This document shows positions 44,979 through 54,189 of a stretch of DNA of 64,000 bases, in pieces. The stretch is from assembly GCF_001693515.2 (NCBI RefSeq), contig NZ_CP042968.1, forward strand, positions 310,001 through 374,000, written 5' to 3'. The notes under the pieces are model-generated. The model made no database searches. It was not told the DNA's origin and worked only from the letters and a program-made list of their open reading frames with translations. Numbering within the stretch: position 1 is the stretch's first letter; the number at the start of each line of letters is the position of its first letter. Origin of the DNA: Bradyrhizobium paxllaeri (GTDB lineage: Bacteria > Pseudomonadota > Alphaproteobacteria > Rhizobiales > Xanthobacteraceae). Both the position numbers and the translations under genes were made by a program.

Positions 44979-46670
44979 ATGCTTCCTGTCCCGCAAGCCT
45001 CCAGCATCCTCGCCTCGCTAGGCCAGGCGAGCTTCCTCTGGGACCTGATAGCCGACACCCTCACCTGGAGCGACAACGCCGGTGCGGTTTTCACCGACAT
45101 TCCACCGGAAGCGCTGGCCAGCGGCGCCGGTTTTGCCCGGCTGATCGAGCCTTCCCGCTCGGTCCGGACCGACGCGCTCGCTCAATCGGCGTCGGCGCGG
45201 GGCGACGAAGGCGTCCCCTACCGGATCGAATATGGCGTGCGGGCCTCGACCTCCGCGCCCGTGATCTGGATCGAGGAGACCGGTTGCTGGTTTGCCGGCG
45301 CCGACGGCAGGCCGGTGCGCGCGCAAGGCATCGTCCGTGTCAACAACGAGCGCCACGCCCGCGACGAGCAGCTCATGCGGCTGTCGCGGCACGATCCGCT
45401 GACCGGTGAACTCAATCGCACCCATCTCGTCGCCGCGCTGGCGGAATCGATCGAGGAAGCCATGCGTTTCCGATCGACCTGCGCCTTCATGCTGATCGGC
45501 ATTGATCATCTGGCGCGCGTCAACGACGCCTTCGGCTTCGACGTCGCAGACGCCGTGATTGCCGAAGTCGGAAAACGCATCCGCGCCAAGCTGCGCGGCG
45601 GTGACGTGCTCGGGCGGTTCTCCGGCAACAAGTTCGGGCTGATCCTGAGGAACTGTACCGTCGACGACACCAATATCGCGGCCGAGCGCTTCCTCGCCGG
45701 GATCCGCGACGAGGTGATCCCGACCAAATCCGGCCCGGTCTCGGTGACCGCCTCGATCGGTGCGATCACCACCCCGCGCTATGCCCGCAATGCCGACGAG
45801 GCCATCAACCGCGCCCAGGAAACGCTCGATGCCGCCAAGCGCCGTCGGGCCGGATCGTTCGCGCTGTGGAAGCCGAACGTCGAGCGCGACGCCCAGCGAC
45901 GCGTCAACATCCGCGTCACCGACGAGATCGTTACCGCGCTGAACGAGCGGCGGATCGTCACCGCCTTCGAGCCCGTGGTCGAGGCGCGCTCGCGGCAGCC
46001 GGCGTTCTACGAATGCCTGGTGCGGATGGAGCAGGCGGATGGGCAGGCGCTGCTGGCGCCCGATATCGTTCCGGTGGCCGAGCGTTTGGGCCTGATCCGG
46101 CTGGTCGATCACCGCGTGCTCGAACTCGCGATCGCCGAACTTGCGGCCTCGCCGAACGTGCGGCTCAGCCTCAACATCTCGCCCGACACCACGATGGACC
46201 CGGATTGGTGGATGGGTATCGAATCGCTGATGCAAGCCTGTCCCGGCGCCGGCGAGCGGCTGATCGTCGAGATCACCGAAACGGTTGCGATCCAGGATAT
46301 CGACGATATCAGGGACTTCATCACACGACTGAAGAACTTCGGCAGCCAGATCGCGATCGACGATTTCGGCGCCGGCTACACCTCGTTCCGCAACCTGCGC
46401 AAGCTCGGCGTCGATATCGTGAAGATCGACGGCGCCTTCGTGCAGAACATCGCGCGCTCGGCTGACGATCGCGCTTTCGTGCAGACGCTGATCGATCTTG
46501 CGCGGCGGCTCGGTATCAAGACTGTTGCCGAATGGGTGCAGGACGAGGAAGCCGCCGTGATACTGCGCGAATGGGGCTGCGACTACATCCAGGGCCGCCT
46601 GATCGGCCTTGCCTCGCCGCAGCGGCCGTGGGCCGCATCGCCTGACAAGACGCTGCCGGCCGCAGGCTAG
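44979..46670 (+). CDS. PAS-like/degenerate GGDEF/EAL protein, probable c-di-GMP phosphodiesterase
   Basis: A 563-residue signalling protein without membrane helices. A PAS-like sensor spans about 10-125. The GGDEF domain (about 130-295) keeps HDPLTGELNR and an RGGD inhibitory-site motif (206-209), but its active-site loop reads SGNKF (215-219) in place of GGDEF, so it should not make c-di-GMP. The EAL domain (about 312-555) has ECL (345-347) with the essential Glu, Asn399, Glu431/434, Asp461-Asp462 in DDFGAGYTS, Lys482 and Glu518, so hydrolysis of c-di-GMP is plausible. It probably controls the motile/sessile switch; the input signal is unknown. Confidence 0.9.
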   Translation: MLPVPQASSILASLGQASFLWDLIADTLTWSDNAGAVFTDIPPEALASGAGFARLIEPSRSVRTDALAQSASARGDEGVPYRIEYGVRASTSAPVIWIEETGCWFAGADGRPVRAQGIVRVNNERHARDEQLMRLSRHDPLTGELNRTHLVAALAESIEEAMRFRSTCAFMLIGIDHLARVNDAFGFDVADAVIAEVGKRIRAKLRGGDVLGRFSGNKFGLILRNCTVDDTNIAAERFLAGIRDEVIPTKSGPVSVTASIGAITTPRYARNADEAINRAQETLDAAKRRRAGSFALWKPNVERDAQRRVNIRVTDEIVTALNERRIVTAFEPVVEARSRQPAFYECLVRMEQADGQALLAPDIVPVAERLGLIRLVDHRVLELAIAELAASPNVRLSLNISPDTTMDPDWWMGIESLMQACPGAGERLIVEITETVAIQDIDDIRDFITRLKNFGSQIAIDDFGAGYTSFRNLRKLGVDIVKIDGAFVQNIARSADDRAFVQTLIDLARRLGIKTVAEWVQDEEAAVILREWGCDYIQGRLIGLASPQRPWAASPDKTLPAAG

Positions 46671-46835
46671 TCTCGCGCCGAACTTTCTTCTCCACATTTC
46701 GCGTCGCGCTGCGGAAATTCCGCTGAGCGGACATCGTGTGCCGAAATGTCACCACGTCGGACATCGCCTGAATGGCGTCGTCATGATAGCGCTTGCTCAA
46801 GCAAAAAAATATCAACGCGCACCAAGGGCAGGAAA

Positions 46836-47816
46836 ATGACGATGCTGACGCGGCGAACGTTCGTGACTGGATCGGCGGCCCTGATGTGCGCTCCCGCCGT
46901 GATCGCGCAGGCCCAGACGGCGTGGCCGGCCAAAACGGTTCGCATCGTCGTGCCGTATCCGGCCGGCGGCCAGACCGACGGCATCGCGCGCGCCTTCGGT
47001 GACTATCTGGCGCGGCAGATCAACAAGACCGTCATCGTCGAGAACAAGGCGGGCGCCGGCGGCACCATCGGTGTGACGGAAGCGAAACGCGCCGATCCCG
47101 ATGGCACCACGATCCTGTGCACGATCTCCTCGTCGCTGATCCAGAATCGCGTGACGGTGAAGGATCTGCCCTACGATCCCGAAAAGGATTTCACCTATCT
47201 GACCATGGTCAGCGGCGCCGGTGGTCCTGTTGTCGCGGCCAAGAAAACCGGCGCGACGAATCTCAAGGAGTTCGTCGAATACGCAAAGAAGGCCGGCAGC
47301 ATCAACTGGGGCTCGTACGGCATCGGTTCGACGCCGCACGTCCTGATCGAGACGATCGCCAAGCAATACGGCATCAAGTTCCAGGTCATCCAGTATCGCG
47401 GAGAGGCGCCGATGTGGAATGACATCGCGGGTCAGACGCTCGATGGCGCCGCGGGAAGCTACGCAGCTGCAGCCCCCGTCGTGCAGGCCGGAACGGGCAA
47501 TCTGATCGGCGTGGTCGGCGCCCGCCTGCCGCCCTATCCGGACACGCCGACGATGACCGAGCAGGGCGCCGTCGGCGACTTCTACGATCTGCGGGCCTTC
47601 ACCGCCTTCGCGGTGCCCTCGGCGACGCCGAAGGATATCGTCGACAAGATTTCGGCGCTGCTGATCCAGGGTGGGACCGATCCCACGGTCCAGAAGATGC
47701 TGACCAACTTCATCTTGTCGTCGCCGGCCGATCTCCAAACGACGAACCGGATATTCAAGCGCGACAGCGAGGTGATGCTCCGCATCCTGCGCGATCTCGG
47801 GGTGAAGCCCGAGTAA
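46836..47816 (+). CDS. Tripartite tricarboxylate transporter (Bug-family) substrate-binding protein
   Basis: A 326-residue periplasmic binding protein of the Bug/TctC family. The leader is a twin-arginine type: TRRTFVTGSAALMCAPAV, with cleavage near IAQAQT. The mature part starts WPAKTVRIVVPYPAGGQTDGIAR and contains VENKAGAGGTIG, both hallmark Bug motifs. Bug proteins bind small carboxylates, amides or aromatic acids. No TctA/TctB membrane genes are beside it, so it is an orphan, common in this group. The start ATG at 46836 is chosen; ATG at 46842 with AGGA eight bases upstream is equally possible. Confidence 0.88.
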   Translation: MTMLTRRTFVTGSAALMCAPAVIAQAQTAWPAKTVRIVVPYPAGGQTDGIARAFGDYLARQINKTVIVENKAGAGGTIGVTEAKRADPDGTTILCTISSSLIQNRVTVKDLPYDPEKDFTYLTMVSGAGGPVVAAKKTGATNLKEFVEYAKKAGSINWGSYGIGSTPHVLIETIAKQYGIKFQVIQYRGEAPMWNDIAGQTLDGAAGSYAAAAPVVQAGTGNLIGVVGARLPPYPDTPTMTEQGAVGDFYDLRAFTAFAVPSATPKDIVDKISALLIQGGTDPTVQKMLTNFILSSPADLQTTNRIFKRDSEVMLRILRDLGVKPE

Positions 47817-47830
47817 TCGCCCAAACGAAA

Positions 47831-47853
47831 ATGGCCGGGACGAGCCCGGCCAT
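47831..47853. terminator. Perfect 9 bp stem hairpin between convergent genes
   Basis: ATGGCCGGG-ACGAG-CCCGGCCAT lies 15 bp after the Bug-type gene and 27 bp after the phaR stop codon (as read on the minus strand). AAAT follows on the plus side and TTTTCG on the minus side. It probably terminates both convergent transcripts. Confidence 0.7.
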
Positions 47854-47879
47854 CACAAATTCAGTTTGCGCGAAAAGAA

Positions 47880-48479
47880 CTACTCTTCCTTCTTCGGCTC
47901 CTTCGACATGCGCTCGAGGCGGTCCTGCATGTCCTTCATCTGGCGGCGAAGATCGTCGATATTGTCCTCGTCGGGCGCCGGCTCCGGCGCCTTGTCCGGT
48001 TCGGACGAGTTCGACCCGCCGCGCGGCGGCACGAACGGCTTGAACATCGAGAAGGTCTGCTGAAACAATTCCATGTTGCGGCGGACATGCTCTTCGAGCG
48101 GCGCGAACGGCGTGCCGCTGAACGTGTTGGTGAGCTGCTGGCGGAATTTTTCCTGCTCGCGCGTCAGCGTGTCGATCGATTGTTCCAGATATTTCGGCAC
48201 CACCATCTGCATGCTGTCGCCGTAGAAGCGGATCAACTGGCGCAGGAAAGTCGTCGGCAACAGATTTTGTCCGGCCTTGTTTTCCTGTTCGAAAATAATT
48301 TGCGCCAGCACCTGACGTGTAATGTCGTCGCCGGTCTTGGCGTCATAGACGAGAAAGTCCTCGCCTTCTTTCACCATCGCCGCGAGATCTTCGAGCGTTA
48401 CATAGGTGCTGGTGCCGGTATTATAGAGCCGCCGGTTGGCGTACTTTTTAATAGTCGTAGGTTGGTCTGACTTTGCCAT
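47880..48479 (-). CDS. phaR: Polyhydroxyalkanoate synthesis repressor PhaR
   Basis: A 199-residue regulator. The N-terminal DNA-binding PHB/PHA accumulation domain reads IKKYANRRLYNTGTSTYVTL followed by EGEDFLVYDAKTGDDIT, and the middle has LPTTFLRQLIRFYGDSMQ. The C-terminal part is charged and ends in a probable coiled coil (DDLRRQMKDMQDRLERM). PhaR binds both nascent PHA granules and phasin/phaR promoters and is released from DNA when polymer forms. The ATG at 48479 starts the conserved domain; the frame reaches 48542 without support. It is divergent from phaA-phaB, the monomer-supply genes. Confidence 0.95.
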   Translation of the reverse strand: MAKSDQPTTIKKYANRRLYNTGTSTYVTLEDLAAMVKEGEDFLVYDAKTGDDITRQVLAQIIFEQENKAGQNLLPTTFLRQLIRFYGDSMQMVVPKYLEQSIDTLTREQEKFRQQLTNTFSGTPFAPLEEHVRRNMELFQQTFSMFKPFVPPRGGSNSSEPDKAPEPAPDEDNIDDLRRQMKDMQDRLERMSKEPKKEE

Positions 48480-49977
<1,498 letters not shown>

Positions 49978-50044
49978 ACTAAAGGCAGAGTGAACGGTTG
50001 AATGATGAAAAGATCATCTCGTAACCGCGGCTCGAATTGATAAA

Positions 50045-50080
50045 GATGAAATGCCCGGTCTCGCGCCGGGCATTTTCATC
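50045..50080 (+). terminator. Long hairpin between phaA and phaB
   Basis: GATGAAATGCCCGG and CCGGGCATTTTCATC pair with a single bulge around TCTCGCG, 68 bp after the phaA stop. The right arm includes TTTT. It may terminate or attenuate read-through into phaB, which would let thiolase outnumber reductase. Confidence 0.7.
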
Positions 50081-50181
50081 TCTGAAGCGTTCAAGAGCGC
50101 TTTCAAGAACGGAAGACCGACATTCGTCAAAAGACCGGGACAATTCCGGCGTACTATGAGTTTACCAAGGAGGACTACGAC

Positions 50182-50907
50182 ATGGCACGTGTTGCACTGG
50201 TTACGGGAGGTACGCGAGGCATCGGCGCTGCGATCAGCAAGGCGCTGAAGGCCGCAGGCTACAAGGTTGCGGCAAGCTATGCCGGCAACGACGCTGCCGC
50301 CGAGAAATTCAAATCCGAGACCGGTATCCCCGTCTACAAATGGGACGTCTCTTCGTTCGACGCCTGCGCCGAGGGCATCAAGAAGGTCGAGGCCGATGTC
50401 GGTCCGGTCGACGTGCTCGTCAACAATGCCGGCATCACCAAGGACGGCGCCTTCCACAAGATGACGCTCGATCAGTGGAACGCCGTCATCAACACCAATC
50501 TCGGCTCGCTGTTCAACATGACGCGCCCGGTGATCGAGGGCATGCGCGCCCGCAAGTTCGGCCGCATCATCAACATCTCCTCGATCAACGGCCAGAAGGG
50601 ACAGTTCGGCCAGGTCAACTATTCCGCGGCCAAGGCCGGCGATATCGGCTTCACCAAGGCCTTAGCGCTCGAGAATGCCAAGGGCGGCGTCACCGTGAAC
50701 GCGATCTGCCCGGGCTACATCAACACCGAAATGGTGCAGGCGGTGCCGAAGGACGTGCTGGAGAAGAGCATTCTGCCGCTGATCCCGGTCAACCGTCTCG
50801 GCGAGCCCGAGGAAATCGCCCGCGCCGTGGTGTTCCTCGCTGCCGATGAGGCCGGCGGCATCACCGGCTCGACGATGACGATCAACGGCGGGCAGTATAT
50901 GACCTGA
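50182..50907 (+). CDS. phaB: Acetoacetyl-CoA reductase
   Basis: A 241-residue NADPH-dependent short-chain dehydrogenase that makes (R)-3-hydroxybutyryl-CoA. The cofactor motif is TGGTRGIG, then VNNAGITKDGAF, the catalytic Ser in INISSINGQKG, and Tyr/Lys in NYSAAKAG. INGQKGQFGQVNYSAAKAG is strongly conserved in PhaB, separating it from FabG. The ATG has AAGGAGG nine bases upstream. It follows phaA on the same strand, 204 bp apart. Confidence 0.96.
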   Translation: MARVALVTGGTRGIGAAISKALKAAGYKVAASYAGNDAAAEKFKSETGIPVYKWDVSSFDACAEGIKKVEADVGPVDVLVNNAGITKDGAFHKMTLDQWNAVINTNLGSLFNMTRPVIEGMRARKFGRIINISSINGQKGQFGQVNYSAAKAGDIGFTKALALENAKGGVTVNAICPGYINTEMVQAVPKDVLEKSILPLIPVNRLGEPEEIARAVVFLAADEAGGITGSTMTINGGQYMT

Positions 50908-50954
50908 TCGTTGTTTTCGACCGCCGTTGCACGTCGCGATGGCCATGAAAAGTT

Positions 50955-51039
50955 GTCATGCCCGGGCTTGTCCCGGGCATCCACGTCTTTACAACGAGCA
51001 GCAAGAAAGATGGATTGCTTCGCTTCGCTCGCAATGACG
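50955..51039. repeat. Composite palindromic repeat: CATGCCCGGGC hairpin plus half of the CGTCATTGCGAG element
   Basis: The left part (50957-50980) is a hairpin CATGCCCGGGCTTGTCCCGGGCAT. The right part (51010-51039) is TGGATTGCTTCGCTTCGCTCGCAATGACG, the right half of the element complete at 32769-32854. The join suggests one repeat inserted into or recombined with another. In the frame of the following gene it reads through as a false N-terminal extension. Confidence 0.75.
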
Positions 51040-51044
51040 CCCTC

Positions 51045-51917
51045 ATGACTCCCCGTGCCGCCACCCTGATCGGCCTGACCGCGATCCTGATGTGGTCGCT
51101 GCTGTCGGTGCTGACGGTCGCGACTGGAAAGATCCCGGCGTTCCAACTCGCCGCCATGACGTTTGCGATCGGCGCGATGGTTGCCTTTGCGAGCTTCCTG
51201 TTCCGGCCGGCCGCCTTCAATGCGCTCAAGCAGCCCGTGGTCGCCTGGGTCGTCGGCGTCGGCGGACTGTTCGGATATCATGCGCTTTACTTCCTCGCGC
51301 TGCGCTTTGCGCCGCCGGCGGAAGCCGGGCTGTTGAATTATCTCTGGCCGCTCTTGATCGTACTGTTCTCCTCGCTGCTGCCGGGTGAGCGGCTGGCGCC
51401 GCATCACATCATCGGTGCGCTGCTCGGGCTCGCCGGCACGGTGCTGCTGCTTGCCGGCAATACTGGCGGCTTCATGCCGGCCCAAATCCCCGGATTGGCG
51501 GCCGCCTTCGTAGCAGCCTTTGTGTGGGCGGCCTATTCAGTGATGTCGCGCAAGCTCAAGGCGGTGCCGACCGATGCGGTGGCCGGCTTCTGCCTCGCCA
51601 CCGCGCTGCTCGCGGCGCTCGTCCACGGCATGGTCGAGACCACGGTGTGGCCGGACACGATCGGGCAGTGGCTTGCGATCATCGCGCTCGGCGTCGGTCC
51701 GGTGGGCGCCGCGTTCTTCGTCTGGGACATCGGCATGAAGCGCGGCGACATCCGCGTGCTGGGCGCCGCGTCCTACGCGACGCCGCTGCTCTCGACCGCG
51801 TTTCTGATTCTCGCCGGTTTCGCGCAAGCCACCGCCACGATCGCCATCGCCGCGATCCTGATCGCCGGCGGCGGCCTGATCGCGGCAAAGGATATGGTAT
51901 TGAGAAAGAATCCGTAA
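51045..51917 (+). CDS. YddG-like DMT family exporter
   Basis: A 290-residue ten-helix EamA/DMT protein. The N terminus (RAATLIGLTAILMWSLLSVLT), the segment LNYLWPLLIVLFSSLLPGERL and the end AASYATPLLSTAFLILAGFAQ match the YddG aromatic-amino-acid exporter subgroup, so export of aromatic amino acids or similar metabolites is likely but inferred. An open frame continues upstream to 50958, but those residues come from a repeat; ATG 51045 is the natural start. The stop codon TAA (51915-51917) lies within the next repeat. Confidence 0.85.
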   Translation: MTPRAATLIGLTAILMWSLLSVLTVATGKIPAFQLAAMTFAIGAMVAFASFLFRPAAFNALKQPVVAWVVGVGGLFGYHALYFLALRFAPPAEAGLLNYLWPLLIVLFSSLLPGERLAPHHIIGALLGLAGTVLLLAGNTGGFMPAQIPGLAAAFVAAFVWAAYSVMSRKLKAVPTDAVAGFCLATALLAALVHGMVETTVWPDTIGQWLAIIALGVGPVGAAFFVWDIGMKRGDIRVLGAASYATPLLSTAFLILAGFAQATATIAIAAILIAGGGLIAAKDMVLRKNP

Positions 51918-52001
51918 GGTGGGCAAAGCGAAGCGTGCCCACCATTCTTAGGTGCAACAGCAGACCAAGATGGTGGGCTTGCTGCGCTTTGCCCACCCTA
52001 C
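51914..52001. repeat. 88 bp GTAGGGTGGGC repeat that carries both neighbouring stop codons
   Basis: Left arm GTAAGGTGGGCAAAGCGAAG..., right arm ...CTGCGCTTTGCCCACCCTAC, imperfect inverted ends of about 32 bp. The TAA of the YddG-like gene is bases 2-4 of the left end. The TAG of the convergent cupin gene (52000-51998) is bases 2-4 of the right end read on the other strand. The element therefore exactly closes both genes. Confidence 0.88.
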
Positions 52002-52432
52002 GAAGCAGGCTCCCAACCCTTCGGTGCCAGCTCGAATTTCGCAAACTCGAATCCGGGCGCGACGGTGCAGCCGACCAGCGTCCAGTCGCCGGTGCTCTCG
52101 GCCGCCTGCCATGCATGCGCTGGCACAATTGCCTGCGGGGTTTCGCCCGCGGCAAGATCGGCGCCAAGTGCGATAATGCGTTCGCCATTCTCATCCGCGA
52201 TTCGCAGCGTCAGCGCGCTCCCTGCGTAATAGTGCCAGGTCTCCACGGCATCGACGCGGTGCCAGTGCGAGCGTTCGCCGCGGGCCAGCAGGAAATAGAT
52301 CGCGGTCGATCGCGAGCGACCGTCGGCGTCGACGCTTTCGTCGCGAAACGTCTCGCGATAGTAGCCACCCTCGGGGTGCGGCTTGAGGTCGAGCCGCGCG
52401 ATGATGTCGGCGGCTTGCTTCGGCAGTGCCAT
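51998..52432 (-). CDS. Cupin-fold protein of the DUF985 (Cupin_5) family
   Basis: A 144-residue beta-barrel protein. DUF985 features: LDLKPHPEGGYYRETFRD at the N terminus, then STAIYFLLARGERSHWHRVDAVETWHYYAGS with the cupin-like His-rich block, and the second barrel motif near VPAHAWQAAE. A metal may be bound by the HWH/E/H group, but activity is unknown for the family. The ATG overlaps the gloB stop by one base (TGATG). The last residues and stop codon lie at or inside the repeat 51914-52001. Confidence 0.85.
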   Translation of the reverse strand: MALPKQAADIIARLDLKPHPEGGYYRETFRDESVDADGRSRSTAIYFLLARGERSHWHRVDAVETWHYYAGSALTLRIADENGERIIALGADLAAGETPQAIVPAHAWQAAESTGDWTLVGCTVAPGFEFAKFELAPKGWEPAS

Positions 52433-53199
52433 CAGGACTTGTTCTTGCGTTCGCGGAGTTCGCCGAACACTTCGACGGCGCTGGCACCCTTCATGTGCAG
52501 CCTGGCGGCTACCGACGGCTCGTCGGCGCGCAGGAACACGTTGGTCTTTTTCTCCTCGCCCAGCAGCACCGGGATCGTCGGCTTGTTCTCCGCACGCAGC
52601 CGCGTCACTTCCGCGGCGCGGAGCTGCAGCGCGGGATTGTCGCCATCGACGGTCAGTGCGAACTTGACGTTGGAAGCGGTGTATTCATGGCCGCAATAGA
52701 GTTTGAAATCGTCCGGCAGCGCGCGCAGCTTCAGCAGCGAATCCCACATCATGGGGTAGGTGCCCTCGAACACCCGGCCGCAGCCGATCGAGAACAGCGT
52801 GTCGGCGGCGAACACCGCCTTCTCGCCGTCGAATACGTAGGAGATGTGATCCAGCGTGTGGCCCGGCGTTTCCAGCACCCGCACCAGCAGGCTGCCGACC
52901 TTGATGACGTCGCCATGGCTCGTGCGCAGATCGACATTGGCGATCTTGGTGGACTTGTCGTGCGGTGCAACGACGCGGCAGTTATATTTCTGCTTCAATT
53001 CGGCGACGCCGCCGACATGGTCGTGATGGTGGTGGGTGATCAGGATATCGGTCAGCGTCCAACCCTCGCGCTCCAGCGCCTTGATGATCGGACCAGCTTC
53101 CGGCGCGTCGATCGATGCGGTGGCCTTGGTTGCGGGATCGTGGATCAAATAGCCGAAATTGTCGCTGAGACAGGTGAAGGTGCGAATTTCCGCGGCCAT
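52432..53199 (-). CDS. gloB: Hydroxyacylglutathione hydrolase (glyoxalase II)
   Basis: A 255-residue metallo-beta-lactamase-fold enzyme that hydrolyses S-lactoylglutathione to lactate and glutathione, completing methylglyoxal detoxification. The dinuclear metal motif is THHHHDHVGG (about residues 57-66), with further ligands in ETPGHTLDHISY, and in the block containing AADTLFSIGCGR. The C-terminal helical domain includes YCGHEYTASNVKFA for glutathione binding. It is divergent from a methyltransferase gene; the gloB-methyltransferase pairing is common in alphaproteobacteria. The cupin gene downstream is coupled through TGATG. Confidence 0.95.
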   Translation of the reverse strand: MAAEIRTFTCLSDNFGYLIHDPATKATASIDAPEAGPIIKALEREGWTLTDILITHHHHDHVGGVAELKQKYNCRVVAPHDKSTKIANVDLRTSHGDVIKVGSLLVRVLETPGHTLDHISYVFDGEKAVFAADTLFSIGCGRVFEGTYPMMWDSLLKLRALPDDFKLYCGHEYTASNVKFALTVDGDNPALQLRAAEVTRLRAENKPTIPVLLGEEKKTNVFLRADEPSVAARLHMKGASAVEVFGELRERKNKS

Positions 53200-53318
53200 G
53201 ATCGCTCCGTGTTCAGGCTTTCAGCCCCATTAATTCCAAAGAAATATGGCGTTAACGCTTGCGCGGCAATGCCATTTTCGGTGCGCCGCAATGTAACACG
53301 GTGTGGTAGATTGCGCGC

Positions 53319-54074
53319 ATGACCATCGACGTCATCGATCTCCGCGATTTCTATTCGCAGCGCCTCGGCATCGTGGCGCGGCAGTTGATCAACCGCGGTA
53401 TCCGGGCGCGCTGGCCCGACGCGGCGGGGCAGCGCGTGCTCGGCCTCGGCTACCCTACGCCCTATCTCGGCCTGTTTCGCGAGGATTCCGAGCGCTGCAT
53501 TGCGTTCATGCCGGCGGCGCAGGGCGTGTTGAAATGGCCGACGGCGCGGCCAGCGCTGGCGACCCTGATCGACGAGTTTTCAATGCCGCTACCGGACGCC
53601 GCGGTGGACCGCATCCTGCTGGTTCATGCGCTGGAAATGTCCGACGATCCCGAGCGCCTGCTGCGCGAGGTGTGGCGGGTGCTGGCGCCGTCCGGTCGCC
53701 TGATCGCCGTCATCCCGAACCGGCGCGGCGTGTGGACGCGCACCGACAATACGCCGTTCGGCCACGGTCGGCCCTATTCGCGTGCACAGATCACGCAATT
53801 GCTGCGGCAGACCTGGTTCACGCCGGCGGCGTGGGGCGAAGCGCTGTTTCTGCCGCCGGTCGGCAAGGGCTGGTTTCTGCGTTCGGCGATGGCGTGGGAG
53901 CGCGTCGGCGCCGCGCTGTCGCTGCCGTTCGCCGGCGTGCATATCGTGGAAGCGACCAAGCAGGTCTATCGCGCGATCCCCGCGGGCCGCGAACGCACGC
54001 GGCTGATTCCCTCGCTGGAGCCGGTACTGGTGCCGTCGTCGACGGCAACGCGGGACAAGCTCAAGGGATCGTAG
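53319..54074 (+). CDS. Class I SAM-dependent methyltransferase (gloB-linked)
   Basis: A 251-residue methyltransferase-fold protein. The SAM-binding region is unusual: after GQRVLGLGYPTPYLGLF (in place of the common D-x-G-x-G-x-G) come an acidic region and LPLPDAAVDRILLVHALEMSDDPERLLREVWRVLAPSGRLI, a classic motif II-III block, written here as two parts around DRILLVHALE. The divergent partner is gloB across a 119 bp promoter region, a conserved arrangement. The substrate is unknown. The stop is 5 bp before a palindromic repeat. Confidence 0.82.
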   Translation: MTIDVIDLRDFYSQRLGIVARQLINRGIRARWPDAAGQRVLGLGYPTPYLGLFREDSERCIAFMPAAQGVLKWPTARPALATLIDEFSMPLPDAAVDRILLVHALEMSDDPERLLREVWRVLAPSGRLIAVIPNRRGVWTRTDNTPFGHGRPYSRAQITQLLRQTWFTPAAWGEALFLPPVGKGWFLRSAMAWERVGAALSLPFAGVHIVEATKQVYRAIPAGRERTRLIPSLEPVLVPSSTATRDKLKGS

Positions 54075-54078
54075 AAAC

Positions 54079-54171
54079 GCAGGGTGGGCAAAGGCACGTC
54101 AGCGCCGTGCCCACCATTTTATCCGCAGGCTCTGCAAGAGCGGTGGGCACGCTTCGCTTTGCCCACCCTAC
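54079..54171. repeat. GTAGGGTGGGC-family palindromic repeat (degenerate left arm)
   Basis: The right arm GGTGGGCACGCTTCG with CTTTGCCCACCCTAC matches other copies; the left arm GCAGGGTGGGCAAAG has gained an insertion (GCACGTCAGC). It fills the gap between the convergent methyltransferase and DUF4167 genes. Confidence 0.8.
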
Positions 54172-54189
54172 GAAGCTGAGTGAATTCGC

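Noticed and set aside
45018..46697. 559-residue minus-strand open frame opposite the GGDEF/EAL gene
   Set aside because: The plus strand has clear EAL motifs; the antisense frame has none and a shadow-like composition.
50958..51044. 29-residue N-terminal extension of the YddG-like transporter
   Set aside because: It is encoded by palindromic repeat DNA; the transporter family starts at the ATG 51045.
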